DNA from: Verrucomicrobiota bacterium
GTDB taxonomy: Bacteria > Verrucomicrobiota > Verrucomicrobiia > Chthoniobacterales > Chthoniobacteraceae
Reading direction: 5' to 3'
Assembly (NCBI GenBank): GCA_009885995.1
Contig: VFJQ01000014.1
Coordinates: 62,001 to 126,000, forward strand
DNA length: 64,000 bases
The position numbers and the translations under genes were made by a program. Shown piece by piece: positions 9,081-18,044 of the stretch. Under the pieces are notes generated by a model. That model saw only the letters and a list, made by a program, of their open reading frames with translations. It was not told the origin of the DNA and made no database searches. The stretch's first letter is position 1, and every line of letters starts with the position of its first letter.

Positions 9081-9986
9081 GTGAAACTCCAGCGCCTTCA
9101 GCCGCACCAGAATGACGAGCTCGCAAGGCTCATCCACACATCGCTCGATACGTGGCACCGCACGCGGCTGAACTCGGACCGCTTCGGCACCGCGTGGGAA
9201 CCGTTTCGCACCACCGTCGAAGTCTACGAGTCACTCGATCCCGGCTGCTGCGTCGTCGCGATGGATGATGCGGGCGCGCTCATCGGCTCGGCGTTCTTTC
9301 ACCCGCGCGAGACGCATGTCGGCGTCGGCGTCGTGAGCGTGCATCCGTCGGCGTTCGGTTGCGGCGTGGGGCGCGCGTTGATGGAGGAGATCATTCGCAT
9401 CGCCGGTGACCAGCCGCTGCGGCTCGTCTCCAGCGCGATGAATCTCGATTCCTTCTCGCTCTACACGCGGCTCGGCTTCGTGCCGCAGGTGACGCTGCAA
9501 GCCGTCACGCTCGACGTGCCCGCCGACGGTCTGCCAGGCGCGAGCACGCGAATGCGCGCCGCCACGATCGCAGACGTGCCTGCGATTGCAGACTTCGAGT
9601 TGCGACTGAACGGCGTCCGCAAAGAGCAGGACTACCGCTTCTTCGCGGAAAACAAAACCGACGGCTGGCGGCTCGCGGTGATCGAAAAGGCGGACGGCGC
9701 ACTCGCCGGTTTCCTCGCAGCGTCCACGCATGCCAGCGGCCCGCAACTCGGGCAAGGCGTCGCCGAAGACGAAGCGACGATGCAGGCGCTCGTGCATGAA
9801 ATGTTGGACCGTCACTTTCGCGGCAAGCACGTCGTCTGGCTTCTGCCCGTCGGCTGCTCCGGCCTCGTGCGGCAGGCCTACGCGTGGGGCACGCGCAATC
9901 GCGAAACGCATCTCTTCAGCGTCCTCGGCGAAGCTCCACCAATGCACGGCATCACGCTGCCGACTTTCCTGCCTGAAAGTGGCTGA
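9081..9986 (+). CDS. GNAT-family N-acetyltransferase
   Basis: The 301-residue protein starts at GTG 9081. A GNAT domain occupies roughly residues 1-150, with the acetyl-CoA-binding motif region VGVGVVSVHPSAFGCGVGRA followed by SSAMNLDSFSLYTRLGF. The C-terminal half (about 155-295) looks like a second, degenerate GNAT-like half. There is no signal peptide, so it acts in the cytoplasm, unlike its exported neighbours. The acceptor is unknown; an amino sugar or small metabolite is plausible but unproven. It ends 1 bp before the next gene. Confidence 0.75.
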   Translation: MKLQRLQPHQNDELARLIHTSLDTWHRTRLNSDRFGTAWEPFRTTVEVYESLDPGCCVVAMDDAGALIGSAFFHPRETHVGVGVVSVHPSAFGCGVGRALMEEIIRIAGDQPLRLVSSAMNLDSFSLYTRLGFVPQVTLQAVTLDVPADGLPGASTRMRAATIADVPAIADFELRLNGVRKEQDYRFFAENKTDGWRLAVIEKADGALAGFLAASTHASGPQLGQGVAEDEATMQALVHEMLDRHFRGKHVVWLLPVGCSGLVRQAYAWGTRNRETHLFSVLGEAPPMHGITLPTFLPESG

Positions 9987-9987
9987 C

Positions 9988-11322
9988 ATGAATTCAATCC
10001 TCCGCCTTTTCCTCGTTGCGCTGATTGGGCAGTGCGTCACTCCGGCCAGTGCCGCCGGGCCCGTCCCGCGCATCTTGCTTCGCGAGGCGTTGCAGTTTGA
10101 AAACATCGGCGACAGCGGGCGCGTGCCGGGGACGCTGCGGCTGCTGCAACAGCATCTGCCCGACGCGGAGGTGACGCTCTGGCCGTGGCATCTGCACGAG
10201 CGCGAGCGGCTGTTGCTCCAGCGCACTTTCCCGAAGCTGCGCATCGTCGCAGGCGAGGTGGATGAGAAAGGTCACGCTTCCTCGCCCGGCCTCGCGCAGG
10301 CCTGGGCGGACGCGAACATCTTCATCTGCCCGTCGAAGAACGCCGCCACCTATCGCGCGTGGGCAGCCACGGGGCGGCCCTACGGTCTCTTCGGCGCTGC
10401 CTTCGATCCCATCAGCGACCGCCGCACGCGCGCGGACGGCGACACGCTCGACGAGTTGCGCACTGCCATCGAGCGCCTCCCGGCCGACAGCTTCGATCGC
10501 AAGTTTGGCTCCCGCGCCCTTTACGAACAGGCAGCGTTCATCTTCTGCCGCGACACGCTTTCGCTGCGCTATCTCCGCGCGCAGCAGTTGAAGACATCGG
10601 TGCTGGAGTTCGGGCCCGAGGGTGCTTTCGCCATCGGCGTGCGCGATGACGCTCGGGCGGAGCGCTGGCTGCGGCGCGTCGGCGTGGAGGATGGAGGCTT
10701 CATCTGCGTCATCCCGCGTCTGCGCTACACGCCCTACTACCGCGTGAACGATCTGCCGCGCGAGGAATCGGACTACGCGCTCGATGCGATCAATGCGCAA
10801 CACGCCGAGCGCGATCACGCTCCGCTGCGCGAACTCATCACGCTCTGGGTGCGGCAGACGGGCAGGAAGGTCATCCTTTGCCCGGAGATGACTTACGAGA
10901 TCGACGTGGCGCGGCAGCACCTGCTCGATCCGATGCCCGACGATGTGAAGAAGAACGTCATCTTGCGGGATTCGTTCTGGTTCGCCGACGAAGCCTGCGC
11001 CGTGTATGCGCGCGCCGTCGCGGTGATCAGCGCCGAATGTCACTCGCCGATCCTCGCGCTCGCGAATGGCACGCCCGCCTTCTACGTCCGCAATCCCGTG
11101 GACACGGTGAAGGGCGAGATGTTTCGCGACATCGGTCTGGGCGACTGGGTTTTTGAAAGCGGTCTCACCAGCGGCCAGGAGCTATGGAAGACGCTGCAAC
11201 CGCTGCACGACGATCGCGCCGGCGCCCGGGCGCGCGTGCAGGCTGCCATGAGCAAAGTCACCGATCTCCAGCGTCGCATGGCACAAGCCATCGCCGATGC
11301 TGTCGCTGCGCACGCGAAGTAG
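9988..11322 (+). CDS. Polysaccharide pyruvyl transferase-family protein with a signal peptide
   Basis: The 444-residue protein resembles the polysaccharide pyruvyl transferase family. It has an N-terminal NIGD block near residue 37, a Rossmann-like middle, and a C-terminal ECHSPILALANGTPAF block with the family histidine, followed by VDTVKGEMFRDIGLGDW. The N-terminus (residues 1-23, ending ASAAG) reads as a cleavable signal peptide. That is odd, because family members normally use cytoplasmic phosphoenolpyruvate. It could be a GT-B-like enzyme working in the periplasm, or the hydrophobic segment could be a membrane anchor. ATG 9988 is the only start that keeps this N-terminus. Confidence 0.7.
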   Translation: MNSILRLFLVALIGQCVTPASAAGPVPRILLREALQFENIGDSGRVPGTLRLLQQHLPDAEVTLWPWHLHERERLLLQRTFPKLRIVAGEVDEKGHASSPGLAQAWADANIFICPSKNAATYRAWAATGRPYGLFGAAFDPISDRRTRADGDTLDELRTAIERLPADSFDRKFGSRALYEQAAFIFCRDTLSLRYLRAQQLKTSVLEFGPEGAFAIGVRDDARAERWLRRVGVEDGGFICVIPRLRYTPYYRVNDLPREESDYALDAINAQHAERDHAPLRELITLWVRQTGRKVILCPEMTYEIDVARQHLLDPMPDDVKKNVILRDSFWFADEACAVYARAVAVISAECHSPILALANGTPAFYVRNPVDTVKGEMFRDIGLGDWVFESGLTSGQELWKTLQPLHDDRAGARARVQAAMSKVTDLQRRMAQAIADAVAAHAK

Positions 11323-11337
11323 AATCACCATCTTTCC

Positions 11338-12981
11338 ATGAACCCAACACCCCTACTCGCGCTGCTCGCGCTCGTCTTCACCGCGCACGCCGCGAAGCCG
11401 CCGAACGTCATCTTCATCCTCACCGACGATCAGGGGTGGAACGACGCGCACTTCGCAGGGCATCCGTATGTGAAGACGCCGAACCTCGACAAGTTCGCGA
11501 GCCAGGGGACTTGGTTCCGGCAGTTCTACGTCGCGGCGACGGTGTGCTCGCCGAGCCGCACGGCATTCATGACTTCGCACTCGCCGGCGCGGCACCTCGT
11601 GCATGGGCACTTCGCCGATCACAAGGCGAACGCGGCGCGCTCGATGCCGGACTGGCTCGATCCGCAGGTGACGACGTTGCCGCGGCTGCTCCACGAGTCG
11701 GGCTACGCGACGGCGCACTTCGGCAAGTGGCACCTCGGCAATGGAACCGGCGCGCCGCCGCCGACCGACTACGGCTTCGATGTCTCGAAGACGGTGAACT
11801 CGAACGGACCGCAGCTCGGCGACGAGGCGAAGGAGCCTTACTTCCGCGCGAAATCGACGGGGCTGATCGTGGACGAGACGATCGCCTTCATCAAAGCGAA
11901 CAAGGACCGGCCGTTCTACGCGAACGTGTGGACGCTCGTGCCGCACGCGCTGCTCAAGCCGACACCGGAGCAGCTCGCGGTGTATGAATCACTCGCACCG
12001 AGCGCGAACGATCCGGCGTTCGGTCCGTGGATGCGGAAGTATCTCGGTGACGCGAAAGATTTGCGCAGCCAGATGCAGGTCTTCTGCGCGTCGCTCACCG
12101 ATCTCGACACGCAGCTCGGGCGGCTCTTCTCGGCGCTCGATGAGCTGAAGCTCGCGGACGACACGATCATCTTTTACTCGAGCGACAACGGCGCTGAGGA
12201 CTACCGCATCGGCAACGCGTCGAACGCCGGCGTGGGCAACACCGGTCCGCTCCGCGCGCGCAAGCGGAGCATGTATGAAGGCGGCATCCGCACGTTCGGC
12301 CTGCTGCGCTGGCCGGGGCGCGTCGCGGCGGGGAAACGCGACGAGACGAGCGTGATCGGCGGCGTGGATTTCCTGCCGACGATCTGCAAGCTCACCGGCG
12401 TGAGCGTGCCCGCGAGCGTGCAGCCGGATGGCGAAGACGTGAGCGACATCTGGCTCGGACAATCGCGACCGCGCACGAAGCCGCTGCATTGGGAGTGGCT
12501 GTTCAACGTGCAGCACGCCGAGGACTACATGCCGCCGATGCTCGCGGTGCGCGATGGAGACTGGAAACTTTTCGTGAATCACAACGGCAGCGGTGCGCAG
12601 CTTTTCAACATCCCGAAGGACATCGGCGAGGAGCGCGATGTCGCGGGTGAGCAGCCCGAAGTCGTGAAGTCGCTGACGCAAAAGGCGCTCGCATGGGCGA
12701 AGGCCCTGCCGCCGAGCAAGGCGCGCGACGATGCCGACGCGACGGGCAAGCCGCAGGACAACGGACGCGGGAAAAAAACGCCGGACGCGCAAAAGCCCGG
12801 CAGCGACCGCGCCGCGATCTTCAAGCGCTGGGACAAGGACGCGGACGGCAAACTCTCCTTCGACGAATACAAAGCAGGGCTCGGGAAAAAGGAAGACGCC
12901 GGGCAACGCTTTAAGAATTTCGACAAAAACGGCGACGGTGTTTTAACCGCAGAAGAATTCATCGACGCCGGAAGACCCTAA
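11338..12981 (+). CDS. Exported sulfatase (family S1) with C-terminal EF-hand pair
   Basis: The 547-residue protein has a signal peptide (about 1-18), NVIFILTDDQGW, maturation motif C70-S-P-S-R, FGKWHLG and SSDNGAED. After the sulfatase domain (to about residue 440) and a charged linker there are two EF-hand loops, DKDADGKLSFDE and DKNGDGVLTAEE, both with the full Asp/Asp/Asp/Gly/Glu calcium ligand pattern. EF-hand or dockerin-like tails on secreted planctomycete and verrucomicrobial enzymes may stabilise the protein with calcium or mediate assembly. That role is inference. The next sulfatase starts 2 bp after the stop. Confidence 0.93.
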   Translation: MNPTPLLALLALVFTAHAAKPPNVIFILTDDQGWNDAHFAGHPYVKTPNLDKFASQGTWFRQFYVAATVCSPSRTAFMTSHSPARHLVHGHFADHKANAARSMPDWLDPQVTTLPRLLHESGYATAHFGKWHLGNGTGAPPPTDYGFDVSKTVNSNGPQLGDEAKEPYFRAKSTGLIVDETIAFIKANKDRPFYANVWTLVPHALLKPTPEQLAVYESLAPSANDPAFGPWMRKYLGDAKDLRSQMQVFCASLTDLDTQLGRLFSALDELKLADDTIIFYSSDNGAEDYRIGNASNAGVGNTGPLRARKRSMYEGGIRTFGLLRWPGRVAAGKRDETSVIGGVDFLPTICKLTGVSVPASVQPDGEDVSDIWLGQSRPRTKPLHWEWLFNVQHAEDYMPPMLAVRDGDWKLFVNHNGSGAQLFNIPKDIGEERDVAGEQPEVVKSLTQKALAWAKALPPSKARDDADATGKPQDNGRGKKTPDAQKPGSDRAAIFKRWDKDADGKLSFDEYKAGLGKKEDAGQRFKNFDKNGDGVLTAEEFIDAGRP

Positions 12982-12983
12982 TC

Positions 12984-14410
12984 ATGAAAACAACCACCCT
13001 CCTCGTCGCGCTGCTCGCGCTCGCCTTCACCACGCACGCCGCGAAGCCGCCGAACATCGTCTTCATCATGGCCGACGATCTCGGCTGGACCGACCTAGCG
13101 GTGCAGGGGTCGAAATATTACGAGACGCCGAACATCGACCGGCTCGCGGCGCAGGGCACGCGGCTGATGTCGCACCATCATTGCCAGAGTTGCCAGCCGA
13201 CGCGCGCGGCGCTGATGAGCGGACGATACGGCGCGCGCACCGGCGTCTATACGGTCGGCGGCATCGGGCGCTTCGAGTGGGAGTCGCGGCCGCTGCGTCC
13301 GGTGGACAACGTGACCGCGCTGCCGCTCGACAAGATCACGATCGCGCAGTCGTTGAAGGCAGCGGGCTACGCGACGGGGATGTTCGGCAAGTGGCACCTC
13401 GGTGAGGATCCGCAGCATCACCCGGCGGCGGGCGGCTTCGACGAGGCGATCGTGTCGATGGGCAAGCACTTCGATTTCAACACGAAGCCGACGACGCCTT
13501 CCGCGAAGGGCACTTACCTCGCGGACTTTCTAACCGACAAGGCGGAGGACTTCATCCGGCGGCACAAGGACGATCCGTTCTTTTTGTATCTGCCGCACTT
13601 CGGCGTCCACTCGCCGCACCAGGCGAAGGCGGAGCTGACCGAGCATTTCACGCAGCGGGCGGGCATCACGACCCGACTTACGCCGCGATGATCGCGAGCG
13701 TGGATGAAAGCGTGGGCCGCGTGATGAAGCTGCTCGATGAACTCAAGCTCGCGGACAACACGGTGCTGATCTTCACGAGCGACAACGGCAGCGTCGGCGG
13801 CTACGAACGCGAGGGGATCAAGAAGACTGGCGATATCACCGACAACGCACCGCTGCGCAGCGGCAAGGGCAGCCTCTACGAAGGCGGCACGCGCGAGCCG
13901 TTCATCATCCGCTGGCCCGGCGTGACGAAAGCGGGCGCGCTGGCCGACGTGCCGACGATCCACGTCGATGTGTATCCCACCTTCCTCGAAATCGCCGGCG
14001 CGAAACCAGCCGCGAACTACACCCTCGACGGCGAGAGCCTCGTGCCGCTCTTCCGCGACACGAGTGCGAAGCTGAAACGCGACGCGATCTTCCAGCACTT
14101 CCCCGGCTACCTCGGCGCGGGACCCGGCCAGTGGCGCACCACGCCGGTCGGCACGGTGATCGCCGGTGATTGGAAGCTGATGGAGTTCTTCGAGGATCAC
14201 CGCCTCGAGCTTTACAACCTGCGCGAAGACATCGGCGAGAAGACGAACCTCGCGACGCAGCAGCCCGGCAAGGCGAAGGAACTGCACGCGAGGATGCTCG
14301 CATGGCGCGAGGCGATCAAAGCGCCGATGCCGACGGCGAATACCGAGATCAAGTCCGAAGCGACGCCTGGTAAAGGCGCGGGCAAGCGGAAGAAAAAGAC
14401 TCAGGAGTGA
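12984..14410 (+). pseudogene. Exported sulfatase (family S1), single-base frameshift
   Basis: Residues 1-226 (signal peptide, PNIVFIMADDLG, C70-Q-P-T-R, FGKWHLG, YLPHFGVHSPH) are in one frame, which ends at TGA 13689. The rest continues one base back, from GHHDPTYAAMIASVDESVG (about 13661) through TSDNGSVGG to a basic C-terminus GKRKKKTQE at 14410. Joined, the two halves make a normal roughly 473-residue sulfatase. One base is missing around 13656-13664, in a G-rich run. No slippery heptamer is present, so programmed frameshifting is unlikely. Either a recent inactivating deletion or a sequencing/assembly error would explain it. All active-site blocks on both sides are intact, which favours a very recent event or an error. 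Confidence 0.85.
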
Positions 14411-14568
14411 CGCGCGCGGCCAGCGGCTATGGCGCGTGCATCTTTACCCTCGCGCAGCACGATGGTCGCTGGTGGTTCATCACGCCGGAGGGTGCGCCGT
14501 TCATTTCCATCGGGCTGAACCACATCGATCTGTCGCCGCTGCGCTACGCGGCGAACGGCGAGCGATGA
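14407..14568 (+). pseudogene. N-terminal remnant of an agarase-like glycoside hydrolase
   Basis: A 53-codon frame begins at GTG overlapping the preceding stop (GTGA at 14407) and ends at TGA 14568. It encodes HDGRWWFITPEGAPFIS followed by IGLNHIDLSPLRY. This pattern (W-W-x-x-T-P-E-G, S-x-G-x-N-H-I-D) is typical of the start of large agarase/beta-glycosidase-like proteins, which then continue for several hundred residues. Here nothing homologous follows, so I read it as a truncated gene. The next roughly 185 bp (14569-14754) hold no gene I can recognise. Confidence 0.5.
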
Positions 14569-14754
14569 GATGCGACAGCCCCGGCCTCACCGCCCGCTTT
14601 GCTGGCGCATGGACGACAGCTATGCCTACCGCGACGTTGGTGACTGGAGCCTCGGCGGCCACGCAAGCGTGCCAGCTCCTCTACGACCGGAAACCGATAG
14701 ACAAGAAACACACTTCGTTTACCGCGTTGTCCAGCCATCCCCATCTTCCACCCC

Positions 14755-15603
14755 ATGAAACGTTCCAACTTATTGTTCAGTCTTCTCGTCTGCACCGCGT
14801 CCTTGCAGGCGCAGGTGCCTGACCGCGCGGCTTACAAGTCTCCCTACTCGGTAAAGCTCTCCTTTGATGCAAAGGATCTCGCCGGTGACTTGTCTCAGGG
14901 GAAACGCGCCGATCCGAAGGAGCAGTCGAGCGTGGAGCACAAGGATTGGTATGATGAAGCGAATCAACGCCGCTGGGGCTACTGGGGTCCGCCGTCGCGG
15001 CACTACCCCGCGCCTCCCGGGCTCGCTGGACGCAAGGCGGAGTGGAAGCGCCAGCGCGTCATCGCCGCCGGGATGACGATGGTTGGGCACAGCTACCAAC
15101 CGCATCACATTCCCGACTGGGATCCGCCAGCCGCATGGCCATCCAAACCCGACAAGAAGCGGCCGGTGGCGAAGGGGCTGGACTGCTCGAACTTTGTCTC
15201 CTTTGCCTACAACCTCGCGCTCGGCTTTAAGCTGCCCAGCGCCGTCGCCACGCTGGGCGCCATGACCGAAACGCCCGGACCAGGGGAAGGCCGCTCGACG
15301 CCCGTTCAACGCATCGAAGTGCCCAAAGACTACGCCGACTTCCCCAAGCTGCTGCGCACAGGGGATATCCTTTTCATGAAGAACAAAGACGGCGAAATCA
15401 GCCACGCGATCCTGTGGGTCGGCGAGATCGGCAGGTCGCCAGACAAGCAACCCCTGATCCTCGACAGCACCGGCGACAGCGGGATCGATGCGAATGGAAA
15501 GCAGATCCCCGACGGCATCTACCTCCGCGCTTTTCGTCCCACCGGCTTCTATTTCAAACAAGCCAGCCACGCCATTCGAGTGATCCCCGACGATGCCAAA
15601 TGA
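14755..15603 (+). CDS. Exported NlpC/P60-like cysteine hydrolase
   Basis: The 282-residue protein has a signal peptide (about 1-19). Its C-terminal half carries GLDCSNFVSFAYN, with the candidate nucleophile Cys144, and EISHAILWVG, with the candidate His217; RTGDILFM just before the His block is typical of NlpC/P60 papain-like domains. Members cleave cell-wall peptides or act as amidases. The N-terminal 100 residues, rich in W and P, are not recognised. Base composition here is visibly less GC-rich than in the flanking sulfatases, and the gene pair 14755-16378 lies between two gene remnants, which suggests an inserted module. Confidence 0.65.
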   Translation: MKRSNLLFSLLVCTASLQAQVPDRAAYKSPYSVKLSFDAKDLAGDLSQGKRADPKEQSSVEHKDWYDEANQRRWGYWGPPSRHYPAPPGLAGRKAEWKRQRVIAAGMTMVGHSYQPHHIPDWDPPAAWPSKPDKKRPVAKGLDCSNFVSFAYNLALGFKLPSAVATLGAMTETPGPGEGRSTPVQRIEVPKDYADFPKLLRTGDILFMKNKDGEISHAILWVGEIGRSPDKQPLILDSTGDSGIDANGKQIPDGIYLRAFRPTGFYFKQASHAIRVIPDDAK

Positions 15604-15619
15604 TCCAACGACTCCTTCG

Positions 15620-16378
15620 ATGACTTCACGACCCCACCTCTCTCTTTTCCTCCTGCTGCTCATGCCCATCGGGCTCCTCGCCGAGGAGAAGCCTATTCGC
15701 GTCGCGATCTTCGATGGCGTTGGTGTTGGCCCGAGTGCCTTGCCGTTGATCGCTGCCATCGAAGAAGCCAAGGACCATCCGTTTCAGGTATCCAGAATTA
15801 CGGCGCCGGAGATTCAGGCAGGCAAGCTGGCCGATGTGGATGTGCTAGTGCATCCCGGCGGCAGTGGTGGCGGCCAAGGGAAAGCTCTCGGTGAAAATGG
15901 ACGCAAGGCTGTGAGGGAGTTTGTTCATCGAGGCGGCGGCTATCTGGGCGTCTGCGGCGGTGCCTACCTCGCGACGAATGACTACGAGTGGTCGCTGAAT
16001 CTGATCGACGCCAAGGTCGTGGATAAACGCCACTGGGCACGGGGCATCGGCGATGTGCAGTTGCAGCTCTCGCCCGCAGGTTCTGCGCTCTTTGGTCACC
16101 CCGAGCCCGAGCTGTTCATCCACTACGCCCAAGGCCCATTGCTGGCCCGGCCCGAGTGGGACAATCCAGACGTTCCGAATTATGAAAGCCTGGCCGTTTT
16201 CAAAACAGAGATCGCCTTGAAAGGCGCACCTGAAGGCGTGATGGCGCGGACCTCAGCGGCCGTTCGTGCTCAGTATGGAAGTGGCCGGGTCTTTTGCTTC
16301 AGCCCGCATCCGGAACTGACCGAAGGCCTGCACCATCTGATCCCGCTCACGGTTCGATGGGCCGCCGGGAAGGAATGA
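15620..16378 (+). CDS. Exported BPL_N-domain (class I glutamine amidotransferase-like) protein
   Basis: The protein is 252 residues long from ATG 15620, which puts a clean signal peptide (LSLFLLLLMPIGLLAEE) at the N-terminus. ATG 15593, overlapping the previous gene, is an alternative start that would add nine residues. The fold signature is that of biotin-protein-ligase N-terminal/ThuA-like amidotransferase relatives: VLVHPGGSGGGQGKAL, then GGGYLGVCGGAYLA with a nucleophile-elbow cysteine, and FSPHPELTEG near the end. Function is unknown. Coupling to the NlpC/P60-like gene suggests a shared extracytoplasmic role. Confidence 0.65.
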   Translation: MTSRPHLSLFLLLLMPIGLLAEEKPIRVAIFDGVGVGPSALPLIAAIEEAKDHPFQVSRITAPEIQAGKLADVDVLVHPGGSGGGQGKALGENGRKAVREFVHRGGGYLGVCGGAYLATNDYEWSLNLIDAKVVDKRHWARGIGDVQLQLSPAGSALFGHPEPELFIHYAQGPLLARPEWDNPDVPNYESLAVFKTEIALKGAPEGVMARTSAAVRAQYGSGRVFCFSPHPELTEGLHHLIPLTVRWAAGKE

Positions 16379-16461
16379 TGGGCAAAGGTATCGGAGAAAT
16401 GGAAACGCGTCGTTTGATCTCGGAAGCGGACTTTCTCACGCAGCGCAAATGATGCGGCGAC

Positions 16462-16605
16462 GTGATACGCGCGGTGCTCGATGGGAAGCCGGTCGGCTTT
16501 CTCCAGTCGCCGGGCATAGCGCACGAGACGAAGAGCAGCTTCCGCTTCACGGTGAACGGGCCGGGCGTGCTCTTCGACGACGTGCGGATCTGGCAGGCGC
16601 GGTGA
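16462..16605 (+). pseudogene. C-terminal remnant of an exported protein
   Basis: From GTG 16462 to TGA 16605 the frame reads VLDGKPVGFLQSPGIAH, then FTVNGPGVLFDDVRIW. This looks like the last strand-rich 45 residues of a concanavalin-like or carbohydrate-binding end domain. There is no start region, signal peptide or upstream domain in any frame, so it is a remnant. Together with the remnant at 14407 it brackets the two-gene module 14755-16378. Confidence 0.4.
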
Positions 16606-16670
16606 GTTGACCCGCACAAACGGGGTGATTGTCGCGCGGCGGCGTTGATGCATGATGCGCGAACTTCCCG

Positions 16671-18044
16671 ATGAAACACACATCCTCCACCCTCCCCGTC
16701 GTCACGCGCCGCAGCTTCCTCGCCACCGGCGCCGTGCTCACCACCGGCATCGCTTCGCTCTCGCGGCTCGCGCGCGCGCAGACGAACAAGAACAGCAAGC
16801 TGCGCATCTTCCACATCGGCGTCGGCGGCGTCGCGGCGATGCAGCGGAAGGGATTGAAGGATCATCCGATGGTCGAGTTCGCTGGGTTCTGCGATGTGGA
16901 CCGGCGTGAACTCGACAAGATCGTGAAGGAGTTTCCGAACGCGTGGACCGAAACCGACTACCGCGAGGCGTTCGCGAAACGCGCGGATCAGTTCGATGCG
17001 GTGATCGTCGATACGCCGGACTTTCACCACGCGCCGATGATGCTCACGGCGCTGAAGCATCACAAACATCTCTTCGGCCAGAAGCCGCTCGTGCAGCAAC
17101 TCGACGAGCTGCGAATGATCCGGGACGCACTCGCGGCGCGGCCGAAGGTCATCACGCAGATGGGGAATCAGCGCGCATGCAAGGAAGGCCGGATGCAGTC
17201 CGTGGAAATCCTGCGCACGAACCAGCTCGGGCGTCCGGTCGAGGCGCATGTGTGGACCGGCATGGTCGAGCGCGGCACTTACTTCACCGAGCCGTGGAGC
17301 GACTACACGCCGGCGAAGCCGGTGCCGCCGGAGCTTGACTGGAACTTGTGGCGCGGCCCGCTCACGAGCGAGCTGCCTTACAGCGACGACCTCGCGCCGA
17401 AGCGCTGGCGCGCGTTTTGGGAAACCGGCGGCGGGCAGCTCGCGGACTGGGGCTGCCATCTGCTCGATCTGCTCTACTTCGCCTACGATCTGCCGTCGCC
17501 GGAAGCGGTGCAGACGCACACGCCTCGCGCGGCGACGACCGGCCACACGGCGCACAACCTGAGCACGCTCACGTTCCCCGGCGGCGGCAAGTTTGCGCGG
17601 GAGAAATTCGTCGTTCACTACAACGACAACGGCATGATGCCCTCCTTCGCCGCGCTCGGTCTGCCGGAAACGAAGGTCGGCCCGAATCACACGATGGTCG
17701 TGTGCGAGGGCGGCACGCTGCTGCTCCAGGCCGACGGCAAAATCACGATCTTCCGCAAGGGCAAGGTCGTGGCCGACGAACCGCTGCCGAAGGTCGAGCC
17801 GCGCGACCACTGGAAGGACTGGGCGGACAACTGCCTCGGTGCAAACAAGCCGCTGTGGACGCCGCTCACGATCGGCTGGCGCATCACCGAGCCCGCGTTG
17901 CTCGCGGTGAAAGCCACGCGCTATCCGGGCGAGGAATTGCGCTGGGACAGCAAGACATGCCGCTTCACCAATCACGACAAGGCGAACAACGAGATCGTCT
18001 CGCGCAAGTATCGCCCCGGCTTCGAACCGCCCACGGTCGCGTGA
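16671..18044 (+). CDS. Tat-exported Gfo/Idh/MocA-family oxidoreductase
   Basis: The 457-residue protein has a twin-arginine signal (TRRSFLATGAVLTTGIASL, about residues 12-30). An N-terminal Rossmann domain follows (IFHIGVGGVAAMQ, then GFCDVDR), with FGQKPLVQQ at the position of the usual EKP motif. The C-terminal alpha/beta domain contains WGCHLLDLLYFAYD. Such periplasmic Gfo/Idh proteins are abundant in Planctomycetes and Verrucomicrobia and are thought to oxidise or isomerise sugars with a bound NAD(P); the exact reaction is unknown. The stop overlaps the next sulfatase start by 1 bp (TGATG at 18042-18046). Confidence 0.88.
   Translation: MKHTSSTLPVVTRRSFLATGAVLTTGIASLSRLARAQTNKNSKLRIFHIGVGGVAAMQRKGLKDHPMVEFAGFCDVDRRELDKIVKEFPNAWTETDYREAFAKRADQFDAVIVDTPDFHHAPMMLTALKHHKHLFGQKPLVQQLDELRMIRDALAARPKVITQMGNQRACKEGRMQSVEILRTNQLGRPVEAHVWTGMVERGTYFTEPWSDYTPAKPVPPELDWNLWRGPLTSELPYSDDLAPKRWRAFWETGGGQLADWGCHLLDLLYFAYDLPSPEAVQTHTPRAATTGHTAHNLSTLTFPGGGKFAREKFVVHYNDNGMMPSFAALGLPETKVGPNHTMVVCEGGTLLLQADGKITIFRKGKVVADEPLPKVEPRDHWKDWADNCLGANKPLWTPLTIGWRITEPALLAVKATRYPGEELRWDSKTCRFTNHDKANNEIVSRKYRPGFEPPTVA

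Noticed and set aside
13656..13691. Programmed -1 ribosomal frameshift in the sulfatase
   Set aside because: There is no slippery heptamer or downstream pseudoknot-like pairing visible, and the paralogues do not use one.
14569..14754. Short plus-strand frame encoding DSYAYRDVGDWSLGGHASV
   Set aside because: It has no start context, no family match and no continuation. It is treated as non-coding or decayed sequence.
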